Origin: a candidate division FCPU426 bacterium
Lineage (GTDB): Bacteria > Oederibacteriota > JAAXVQ01 > JAUVAV01
Direction: 5' to 3'
NCBI GenBank assembly: GCA_030619365.1
Contig: JAUXBQ010000006.1
Coordinates: 1-23,542 of the forward strand
Length of the DNA: 23,542 nt
The notes beneath the pieces were generated by a model. The model saw only the letters and a list, made by a program, of their open reading frames with translations. It was not told the origin of the DNA and did no database searches. Every line of letters begins with the position of its first letter. Position 1 is the first letter of the stretch. Made by a program: the position numbers and the translations under genes. This document shows positions 14,901-21,261 of this stretch, piece by piece.

Positions 14901-15761
14901 AAAAAGATCATGAAGATCCGCAGGGGGGACGAACTGCCCCCGGGCGTGATCAAGCTGGTCAAGGTCAATATCGCCAAGAAACGGAAACTCTCGGTGGGCG
15001 ACAAGATGGCCGGCCGTCACGGGAACAAGGGCGTGGTTTCCAGGATCGTGCCCGAGGAAGACATGCCGTACCTGGCGGATGGCACCCTGGTCGATATTAT
15101 TCTCAATCCCCTGGGCGTACCTTCCCGTATGAACCTGGGCCAAATCCTGGAAACGCATCTGGGCTGGGCGGCCCACAAGCTGGAGCAGCACTTCGCGTCG
15201 CCGGTTTTTGACGGCGCCACCCAGGAACAGATCAAAGAAGTACTGCGGGAAGCCAAGCTGCCCGAGGGGGGTAAGACCACACTTTTTGACGGGCGCACCG
15301 GCAAGCCCTTTGACAACGAGATTACCGTGGGCTATATCTACATGCTTAAACTGGCCCACCTGGTGGATGACAAGATTCACGCCCGCTCCATCGGGCCCTA
15401 CTCCCTGATCACCCAGCAGCCCCTGGGCGGCAAGGCCCAGTTCGGCGGGCAGCGGTTCGGGGAAATGGAAGTTTGGGCGCTTGAGGCTTACGGCGCGGCC
15501 GAAATTCTGCAGGAACTCCTGACCGTGAAATCCGACGACACCGCGGGCCGTACCAAGATTTACGAGGCCATTGTCAAGGGCAAGAACGCGCCGGAATCCT
15601 GCGTGCCCGAATCCTTCAACGTGCTGGTGAAGGAACTGCAAAGCCTGGGCCTGAATATTGAGCTGCTGCGCGGATACACTCCTGAAGCCGGTCCGGAGAA
15701 TATTAAGGCCGAGAAAACCAGCAAATCCAACAAGCGCAAGGTTGTCAAGGAGGAAGCATGA
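11997..15761 (+). CDS. rpoB: DNA-directed RNA polymerase subunit beta
   Basis: This is the beta subunit of the core RNA polymerase, 1254 residues. The ATG at 11997 follows AGAAGGAGAC. The rifampicin pocket reads SSQLSQFMDQTNPLAE and then LTHKRRLSALGPGG, with D465, H475, R478 and S480 at the positions of E. coli D516, H526, R529 and S531. By sequence it is therefore of the rifampicin-sensitive type. Highly conserved parts such as PIETPEGPNIGLI and GDKMAGRHGNKG are intact. Residues about 881-977 form a Lys/Glu-rich coiled-coil insertion, matching the place of the lineage-specific insertion of proteobacterial beta subunits but shorter. It has its own promoter region and overlaps rpoC by 4 bp (ATGA). 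The ribosomal protein genes rplJ-rplL that usually stand before rpoB are absent. Confidence 0.99.
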   Translation: MPKALLNPRNRTFFSKISEIMDVPNLMEIQKKSYNDFLQKDIRPEDRKNQGLQAVLQSVFPIYDFNNNSSLEFAGFTFGDPKYTEEECRERDMTYSAALKVTLRLVVREEDPETKVKRIKDIKEQEVFFCELPLMTTKGTFIINGAERVIVSQLHRSPGVSYDEDETKSASAGKRFMVARIIPYWGSWLELEFDNNDLLYSRIDRKRKILVTTILRAIGFTTNQKILSLFYETETVPVKEQAMGRIVMESIVDESTGEIIVECNTLLTPELVKTLEEAKIKKVPVAVTGVDEAFSLHKTLAKDNTHSKNEALIEIYRKMRPGDPPTVESASALLDSLFFNPKRYNLSRVGRYKLNKRLGLHIPLDHCTLKKEDLVEIIRKLITMNNQEGSKDDIDHLGNRRVRSSGELLENQFRIGLARIERAVKERMSILEIDTCMPSNLINAKPVAAGVKEFFGSSQLSQFMDQTNPLAELTHKRRLSALGPGGLNRERAGFEVRDVHHTHYGRICPIETPEGPNIGLISSLATFARVNEFGFVETPYRKVVNGNVTDEIHYLVADTEDEYVIAQANAPVDEKGNLIGPLISVRFKSDYPLVNPKDVHYMDVSPKQLVSVATALIPFLEHDDANRALMGSNMQRQAVPLLVTEAPLVGTGMEAKAAYDSGVMVTARHEGTVERVSSDKIILSWEDRKTGNIHVDTHNLLKYQRSNQDTCVNQKTLVKPGQHVRRGQVLADGPATNGGELALGQNVLVAFMPWQGYNFEDAIIVSERLLKKDRFTSIHVEEFELEARDTKLGKEEITRDIPNVGEEALKDLDDNGIIRIGAEVGPGDIMVGKVTPKGETELSPEEKLLRAIFGEKSGDVRDASLKVPPGVEGKVIEVKVFSRRERDDKMRSRDIDQIKKIEKERMRRVARVEKRLEEDIAEQEKRLAEVKKSGKGDLAAAKAETAARIKKLKQIAEEIKPEINAEHEKKIMKIRRGDELPPGVIKLVKVNIAKKRKLSVGDKMAGRHGNKGVVSRIVPEEDMPYLADGTLVDIILNPLGVPSRMNLGQILETHLGWAAHKLEQHFASPVFDGATQEQIKEVLREAKLPEGGKTTLFDGRTGKPFDNEITVGYIYMLKLAHLVDDKIHARSIGPYSLITQQPLGGKAQFGGQRFGEMEVWALEAYGAAEILQELLTVKSDDTAGRTKIYEAIVKGKNAPESCVPESFNVLVKELQSLGLNIELLRGYTPEAGPENIKAEKTSKSNKRKVVKEEA

Positions 15762-18700
15762 GAGTTGAAGGCGGCTTTGGAGAAAAAATGACGCTGCTCC
15801 AGCGGGAGCGCGAAAAGGAACGCGAGTACCACGAATCCCGGGCAGCCGGCATGTTCAATGCCATCCGCATCTCCCTGGCTTCGCCGGAAGTCATTCGCGA
15901 CTGGTCCCGGGGCGAGGTGAAAAAACCCGAGACCATCAATTACCGGACCTTTAAACCCGAACGCGACGGTTTGTTCTGCGAACGGATTTTCGGGCCGGTC
16001 AAAGACTGGGAGTGCTCCTGCGGCAAATACAAGCGCATTCGCTACAAGGGCGTGGTTTGCGACCGCTGCGGCGTGGAGATCACGCTGAGCAAGGTGCGGC
16101 GCGAACGCCTGGGACACATCGAACTGGTGGCGCCTGTTACGCATATCTGGTATTTCAAGGGCGTACCGTCCCGAATCGCGTACCTGCTCAATATCGCGGC
16201 CCGGGCCCTGGAAAAAGTCATCTATTATGAGAGCTACATCGTCACCGATCCCGGGGACACGCCCCTGGCCAAAAAGCAGATGCTTTCGGACGAGGATTAC
16301 CGCGGGTTTCGCGAGCAGTATGGGAACGCCTTCAAGGCCAAGATGGGCGCCGAGGCTATCCGTGACCTGTTGCGCGAGATCGACCTGGAAGAGATGTCAA
16401 CCAAGTTCCATCTGGACATGGAAACCAGCTCCATGCAGAAAAAGAAGGAGATCGTCAAACGCCTCAAGGTGGTGGAAGCCTTTCGCAAATCGGGCAACAA
16501 GCCCGAATGGATGGTGCTGGAAGTCATCCCGGTCATTCCGCCGGAACTCCGCCCGCTGGTGCCGCTGGACGGCGGCCGCTTCGCGACCTCGGACCTGAAC
16601 GATCTTTACCGGCGCGTGATCAACCGGAACAACCGGCTCAAGAAACTGATAGACCTGAAAGCGCCGGACGTCATCATTCGCAACGAAAAGCGCATGCTCC
16701 AGGAGGCCGTGGACGCGCTCTTTGACAACGGCCGCCGCGGGCACGCGGTCAAGGGCCCGGGCAACCGCCCGCTCAAGTCCCTCTCGGACATGCTCAAAGG
16801 CAAGCAGGGGCGTTTCCGCCAGAATCTGCTGGGCAAGCGCGTGGATTATTCAGGCCGTTCCGTGATCGTGGTCGGGCCGGAGTTGAAGCTGTGGCAGTGC
16901 GGCCTGCCGAAGAAAATGGCCCTGGAACTCTTCAAGCCCTTCATCATCAAAAAACTGGAAGAGCGCGGTTACGTGCATACCATCAAGAGCGCCAAGAAGA
17001 TGGTCGAACGGGTCAAGCCCGAGGTGTGGGACATCCTGGAGGAAGCGTTGGAAGACCATCCCGTCATGCTGAACCGCGCACCAACCCTGCACCGCCAGGG
17101 CATTCAGGCCTTCCTGCCCGTGCTGGTGGAAGGCAAAGCCATCCGGATTCACCCGCTGGTCTGCGCGGCCTTTAACGCGGACTTTGACGGAGACCAGATG
17201 GCGGTTCACGTGCCCCTGTCCTCCGAGGCCCAGCTGGAAGCCCGGGTGCTCATGCTCTCGACCAACAACATCCTCTCCACGGCCAGCGGCCGCCCAATCA
17301 TCGTGCCGTCGCAGGACATCGTGCTGGGATGCTATTACCTTACCAAGGACATGGAAGGCGACCAGGGCGAGGGACAGGTGTACTCAAGCGCGGAAGAGGT
17401 CATGATCGCCCTGGAGGCGGGCACGGTGGCCACGCACGCCAAGATCAAGGTACGGATAGGCGGGCAGATTACGGAAATCACCGCCGGCCGGATCTTCTTC
17501 AACCAGGAAGTGGTTCCCGTGTCCCTGCGGTACGTGAACAAGCTAATGAATAAAAAAGAACTCACCAACTTGGTAGCCCAGTGCTATAAGAGCCTGGGGA
17601 CCTACCAGACGGTGCTCATGCTGGATAAAATGAAGGAGGTCGGGTTTGAGTACGCCACCCAGGCCGGCATCACGGTGGGGATCGACGACATCCAGATCCC
17701 CGGCAACAAGACTGAAATGATCGACCAGGCCAAGAAGGAAGTGGCCTTCATCGAACGGCAGTACCAGCAGGGTGTTATCACCGACGGCGAGCGTTATAAC
17801 AAGGTCATCGACATCTGGACGCACACCACGGACAACATCGCCGAGGTGATGATGGGAGGCCTTTCGCGCGACCGCCAGGGCTTCAATCCCATATACATGA
17901 TGGCCGATTCCGGCGCCCGCGGCTCCAAGATGCAGATCCGCCAGCTGGCGGGCATGCGGGGCCTGATGGCCAAGCCGCAACAGAAGATCACCGGGCAGGT
18001 GGGTGAAATCATCGAATCGCCGATCATCGCCAATTTCCGGGAAGGGTTAACCGTGCTGGAGTACTTTATTTCCACGCACGGCGCGCGTAAGGGCCTGGCC
18101 GATACCGCGCTTAAGACCGCGGACGCCGGCTATCTGACCCGGCGCCTGGTGGACGTGGCCCAGGACGTCATTATTTCAGAGGACGATTGCGGCACCTTGA
18201 ACGGCATATCCATCGGCGCCATCCGCGAAGGCTCGGAAGTCATCGAGCCCATGAAAGAGCGCATCCTGGGCCGGGTCGCCCTGGACAACGTGGTGGACCT
18301 GCTCTCGGACGAGGTGCTGGTGCGCAGCGGGCAGGAAATCGACGAGGAGATCGCCGAGAAAATCGAGAACGCGGTGGTGGAGCGTATCCGCATCCGCTCG
18401 GTCCTGACCTGCGAGAGCCGGCGGGGCGCGTGCGCCAAGTGCTACGGCCGCAACCTGGCCACCGGCTACACGGTTGAGGTCGGAGAAGCGGTCGGCATCA
18501 TCGCGGCCCAATCCATCGGCGAGCCGGGCACGCAGCTCACTCTACGAACCTTCCATATCGGCGGTACGGCCAGCCGCGTGCTGGAAATCTCCAAAGTCGA
18601 AGTGAAGAACGACGGCATTATCCATTTCCACAACGCCCGCCTGATCAAGAATTCCGAGGGCAACCAGATCGTGCTGAACCGCAACGCCGAACTGGGTGTG

Positions 18701-19885
18701 TATGACGACAAGGGCGCGGAGCGCGAGCTTTACCCCCTGCCGTACGGCACGGTGCTCAAGGTCCAGGACGGGGACAAGGTGAAAAAGAACGACGTGGTGG
18801 CCCTCTGGGACTTGTACAACGTACCCATCTTCACCGAGCACAGCGGCAAAGTGGAATTTGAGGACATCGTCGAGGGCCGGACCATGAAGGAACAGACCGA
18901 CGAGTCCACGGGCCTCATTGGACGTGTGATCATCGACCACCGGGAAGAGAGCATGCATCCCCAGATCGTGATAAGGGATGACAAGAAAAACGTGCTGGCC
19001 AATTATGCCATCCCGACCGGCGCGTATTTTACCGTGGACAACGGCGTACTCATCAAGGCCGGCGATGTACTGGCCAAGATCCCGCGTGAAATTTCCAAGA
19101 CGCGCGACATCACCGGCGGTCTGCCGCGTGTGGCCGAGCTCTTCGAGGCCCGCAAGCCCAAGGGCGCCGCCATTATTAGTGAGATCGACGGCCTGGTGCA
19201 TTTCGCGGGCATGCTGCGAGGCATGCGCAAACTCATGGTCAAGCACGAAACCGGCGTGGAGAAGGAATACCTGGTGCCCCAGGGCAAGCACCTGAATGTG
19301 CGGGACGGCGATCGGGTTCAGGCGGGCGAGCCCCTGACCGACGGTCCCATCAATCCCCACGACATTCTTGAAATCAAGGGCGAGAACGAGGTCCAGGAAT
19401 ACCTGGTGAACAAGGTCCAGGAAGTGTACCGCCTGCAGGGCGTGACCATCAATGACAAGCACATCGAGGTCATTGTCCGTCAGCTCCTGCGCAAGGTCAT
19501 GATCGAGGACGCGGGTGACACGGGCCAACTGGTGGGCACGCAGGTATACCGCTTCGGGTTCCGGGACGAAAACGAACGGGTGTCGAAATCCGGCGGCCGG
19601 CCGGCCACCGCGCGTCCGATTCTGCTCGGCATTACCAAAGCCAGCCTGGGCACCGAGAGCTTCATCTCGGCGGCCAGCTTCCAGGAAACCACCCGGGTGC
19701 TCACCGAGGCGGCCATTGCCGGAAAAATCGATGAATTAAAGGGTTTGAAGGAAAATGTGATCATGGGCCACCTGATCTCCGCCGGCACGGGCATGGACCA
19801 TCTCCAGGACCTGCGCGCAGAGCTGGAAGGGGAGAAGAAACCGGAAGAAACCGGGGCCGAGGAACTGGTAATCTCAAAAAATTGA
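15758..19885 (+). CDS. rpoC: DNA-directed RNA polymerase subunit beta'
   Basis: This is the catalytic beta' subunit, 1375 residues. The start at 15758 overlaps the rpoB stop by 4 bp and has AGGAGG at 15748-15753, which supports it over later in-frame ATGs such as 15788. The N-terminal zinc site has C86, C88, C101 and C104. The catalytic Mg-binding loop NADFDGDQMAVH has D475, D477 and D479. The second zinc site uses C811, C885, C892 and C895, a spacing equal to that of E. coli. The sequence continues to the C-terminus with conserved stretches such as RVAELFEARKPKG and ATARPILLGITKASL. The stop TGA lies only 9 bp before the -35 box of the next promoter, and I see no terminator in between, so some transcripts may run on into the following leader. 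Confidence 0.99.
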   Translation: MRVEGGFGEKMTLLQREREKEREYHESRAAGMFNAIRISLASPEVIRDWSRGEVKKPETINYRTFKPERDGLFCERIFGPVKDWECSCGKYKRIRYKGVVCDRCGVEITLSKVRRERLGHIELVAPVTHIWYFKGVPSRIAYLLNIAARALEKVIYYESYIVTDPGDTPLAKKQMLSDEDYRGFREQYGNAFKAKMGAEAIRDLLREIDLEEMSTKFHLDMETSSMQKKKEIVKRLKVVEAFRKSGNKPEWMVLEVIPVIPPELRPLVPLDGGRFATSDLNDLYRRVINRNNRLKKLIDLKAPDVIIRNEKRMLQEAVDALFDNGRRGHAVKGPGNRPLKSLSDMLKGKQGRFRQNLLGKRVDYSGRSVIVVGPELKLWQCGLPKKMALELFKPFIIKKLEERGYVHTIKSAKKMVERVKPEVWDILEEALEDHPVMLNRAPTLHRQGIQAFLPVLVEGKAIRIHPLVCAAFNADFDGDQMAVHVPLSSEAQLEARVLMLSTNNILSTASGRPIIVPSQDIVLGCYYLTKDMEGDQGEGQVYSSAEEVMIALEAGTVATHAKIKVRIGGQITEITAGRIFFNQEVVPVSLRYVNKLMNKKELTNLVAQCYKSLGTYQTVLMLDKMKEVGFEYATQAGITVGIDDIQIPGNKTEMIDQAKKEVAFIERQYQQGVITDGERYNKVIDIWTHTTDNIAEVMMGGLSRDRQGFNPIYMMADSGARGSKMQIRQLAGMRGLMAKPQQKITGQVGEIIESPIIANFREGLTVLEYFISTHGARKGLADTALKTADAGYLTRRLVDVAQDVIISEDDCGTLNGISIGAIREGSEVIEPMKERILGRVALDNVVDLLSDEVLVRSGQEIDEEIAEKIENAVVERIRIRSVLTCESRRGACAKCYGRNLATGYTVEVGEAVGIIAAQSIGEPGTQLTLRTFHIGGTASRVLEISKVEVKNDGIIHFHNARLIKNSEGNQIVLNRNAELGVYDDKGAERELYPLPYGTVLKVQDGDKVKKNDVVALWDLYNVPIFTEHSGKVEFEDIVEGRTMKEQTDESTGLIGRVIIDHREESMHPQIVIRDDKKNVLANYAIPTGAYFTVDNGVLIKAGDVLAKIPREISKTRDITGGLPRVAELFEARKPKGAAIISEIDGLVHFAGMLRGMRKLMVKHETGVEKEYLVPQGKHLNVRDGDRVQAGEPLTDGPINPHDILEIKGENEVQEYLVNKVQEVYRLQGVTINDKHIEVIVRQLLRKVMIEDAGDTGQLVGTQVYRFGFRDENERVSKSGGRPATARPILLGITKASLGTESFISAASFQETTRVLTEAAIAGKIDELKGLKENVIMGHLISAGTGMDHLQDLRAELEGEKKPEETGAEELVISKN

Positions 19886-19893
19886 AATAAATA

Positions 19894-19922
19894 TTGACAG
19901 GATTCAGAAAATTGTCTATAAT
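19894..19922 (+). promoter_or_regulatory. Perfect-consensus sigma-70 promoter of the rpsL leader
   Basis: TTGACA (19894-19899), a 17-bp spacer and TATAAT (19917-19922) are an exact match to the sigma-70 consensus. Transcription should start near 19929. It is the strongest promoter in the window and suits a ribosomal protein operon or an abundant small RNA. Confidence 0.93.
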
Positions 19923-19928
19923 CCGGTC

Positions 19929-20161
19929 TCTTTTTATGAAATAGCAGTATATATATTAGGTAGTATACATAGGAGCATCCGTTCGTACTCGGGAGGCTAA
20001 GTTCAAGCCGCCGTTGTTCCCCCCTGCGGGGGACGGCGGGGTTATGAAGAAACCACGTTCCGTTCGGAGCGAAGGTCTTCCCACAGTACTATTGGCAAAC
20101 GATTTCCCCGCGTGGGAATGGATTTGTCTTTAAAAAAAGACGGATGTTTCCGTCTTTTTTT
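19929..20161 (+). ncRNA. Structured leader RNA (candidate riboregulator) upstream of rpsL, family not recognised
   Basis: About 230 nt from the predicted start site to the end of the terminator hold no credible ORF but much base pairing. P1 joins 19985-19996 (GTACTCGGGAGG) to 20077-20089 (CTTCCCACAGTAC) as four plus six pairs around a small internal loop. P1 encloses three hairpins: P2, where 20008-20014 pairs with 20033-20039 and then CCCCC with GGGGG; P3, where GGTT 20040-20043 pairs with AACC 20051-20054; and P4, where 20056-20061 pairs with 20066-20071. Four bases of the P1-P2 joint (TTCA 20002-20005) can pair with the P3 loop (TGAA 20045-20048). A hairpin at 20104-20118 and a terminator follow. 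GTCTTT (20126-20131) can pair with AAAGAC (20136-20141), which would break the terminator stem. I do not recognise 6S, tmRNA, SRP, RNase P, T-box or a known riboswitch. It may be an attenuating leader or an independent small RNA. Confidence 0.6.
20132..20161 (+). terminator. Strong intrinsic terminator upstream of rpsL
   Basis: AAAAAAAGACGG (20132-20143) and CCGTCTTTTTTT (20150-20161) form a perfect 12-bp stem with a 6-base loop, and the T-rich 3' arm acts as the T-run. It ends 69 bp before the rpsL start. I find no convincing promoter between it and rpsL, so transcription of the rpsL operon apparently has to pass it. Confidence 0.92.
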
Positions 20162-20230
20162 ATTTTTCAGCAAATTGCTCCAAGGCGGGCCGGTCGCGCT
20201 CCCTACGCAAAAAAAATATGGAGGCCAGGA

Positions 20231-20608
20231 ATGCCGACCATTAACCAGTTAGTCAGGAAAGGGCGGGAGAAGGTACGCCACAAGACTACGTCCCCCGCGT
20301 TGAAGAGCTGCCCCCAAAAGCGCGGCGTCTGTGTTCGCGTGTACACGGTGACGCCCAAAAAGCCCAATTCCGCCCTGCGCAAGGTGGCGCGCGTGCGCAT
20401 GTCCAACGGGCAGGAAGTTACGTGCTACATTCCGGGCGAAGGGCACAACCTGCAGGAACACTCGATTGTCATGATCCGCGGCGGACGCGTGAAGGATCTG
20501 CCCGGAGTGCGCTACCATATTATAAGGGGAACCCTGGACACGGCCGGCGTGCAGAACCGCAGGCAGAGCCGCTCCAAGTACGGTCTCAAGCGGCCGAAAA
20601 AAAGCTAG
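20231..20608 (+). CDS. rpsL: 30S ribosomal protein S12
   Basis: S12 is part of the decoding centre of the small subunit. The protein has 125 residues, and the ATG at 20231 is preceded by GGAGG at 20220-20224. A longer frame from 20144 would start inside the terminator and is rejected. The loop TPKKPNSALRK and GGRVKDLPGVRYH are intact, with K43 and K88 in place as in streptomycin-sensitive E. coli. It is the first gene of the usual str order rpsL-rpsG-fusA-tuf. The stop is TAG, followed at once by an in-frame TGA. rpsG starts only 26 bp after the TAG. Confidence 0.98.
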   Translation: MPTINQLVRKGREKVRHKTTSPALKSCPQKRGVCVRVYTVTPKKPNSALRKVARVRMSNGQEVTCYIPGEGHNLQEHSIVMIRGGRVKDLPGVRYHIIRGTLDTAGVQNRRQSRSKYGLKRPKKS

Positions 20609-20634
20609 TGAAGGTCTAAGGAGGATTTGGGTAT

Positions 20635-21105
20635 ATGCCTCGCAGAAAAGAAATCTCCAAGCGTGAAATCAAACCGGATTACCGCTTCAACAGTCCGGTG
20701 GTCACGAAGTTCATTAACGCCCTTATGAAGGGCGGGAAGAAAAGCAATGCGGAGAAAATATTCTATGGCGCCTTGGCGATCATCAAGGCCAAGAACGGGG
20801 ACCCTACCCTCAACACCTTTAAACAGGCCATGGAAAACGTCAAGCCCCAGCTGGAAGTGAAATCGCGGCGCGTGGGAGGCGCCAACTATCAGGTGCCCAT
20901 CGAAGTCCGCAGCGAGCGCCAACTCTCACTCGCGATCCGCTGGATTCGCGACGCCGCGCGGGCACGCAAGGGCAAGAGTATGCAGGATCGCCTGGCGGCC
21001 GAGGTTTTGGAAGCGTCGGCCAATCAGGGCCCCGCAGTGAAGAAAAAGGAAGACACCCATCGCATGGCTGAGGCCAATAAAGCCTTCGCCCACTATAGGT
21101 GGTAA
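20635..21105 (+). CDS. rpsG: 30S ribosomal protein S7
   Basis: S7 binds 16S rRNA early in assembly and forms part of the E site; in E. coli it also represses its own operon. The protein has 156 residues and starts MPRRKEISKREIKPD. TAAGGAGG at 20617-20624 lies 10 bases before the ATG. Conserved stretches include KFINALMKGGKK, RRVGGANYQVP and RWIRDAARARKGKSM. The spacer to rpsL is only 26 bp, much shorter than the E. coli spacer that carries the S7 repressor site. Regulation at that place is therefore unlikely here, and the long leader before rpsL may take that role. Confidence 0.98.
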   Translation: MPRRKEISKREIKPDYRFNSPVVTKFINALMKGGKKSNAEKIFYGALAIIKAKNGDPTLNTFKQAMENVKPQLEVKSRRVGGANYQVPIEVRSERQLSLAIRWIRDAARARKGKSMQDRLAAEVLEASANQGPAVKKKEDTHRMAEANKAFAHYRW

Positions 21106-21110
21106 GTTCG

Positions 21111-21241
21111 ATGTTCAGACTTAAAGTTCAAGGTTTGAAGTTCAAAGTTCAAAGCCAAAACAATTGAGGCAGGTTTAAAAAGCTCCGGGCGTTTTCGTCA
21201 AGACTTTGAACATGGAACGTTGAACGTTGAACATTGAACTT
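21111..21241. repeat. 7-bp tandem repeats in inverted orientation between rpsG and fusA
   Basis: The left part (21111-21154) is made of degenerate AGTTCAA-type heptamers. The right part (21204-21241) is made of TGAACGT/TGAACAT heptamers, the reverse complement of the left. Together they can form a long imperfect hairpin with about 50 bp between the arms. The whole element fills the 156-bp rpsG-fusA gap inside an operon. It encodes nothing I can support. Confidence 0.7.
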
Positions 21242-21261
21242 AATTATGGAGGGCAAGTCCG

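Noticed and set aside
14097..15641. Long open frame of 514 codons on the - strand, opposite rpoB
   Set aside because: It lies fully inside rpoB, has no recognisable domain, and is rich in residues expected from the complement of GC-rich codons. It is a shadow frame.
18542..19528. Open frame of 328 codons on the - strand, opposite rpoC
   Set aside because: It has the same cause as the frame opposite rpoB: the composition is a mirror of rpoC codons, and there is no ribosome binding site or family resemblance.
19929..20161. 6S RNA, tmRNA, SRP RNA, RNase P RNA or T-box as identity of the rpsL leader
   Set aside because: I looked for their conserved cores (for example the SRP GGAA-type loop, the RNase P core, the T-box GGTGG, the tmRNA tRNA-like ends) and found none. 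6S cannot be fully excluded by eye but does not fit the multi-hairpin junction.
20144..20230. N-terminal extension of S12
   Set aside because: It begins in the terminator loop and has no counterpart in S12 proteins; ATG 20231 gives the normal length.
20340..20500. Possible streptomycin resistance change in rpsL
   Set aside because: K43 and K88 are both present.
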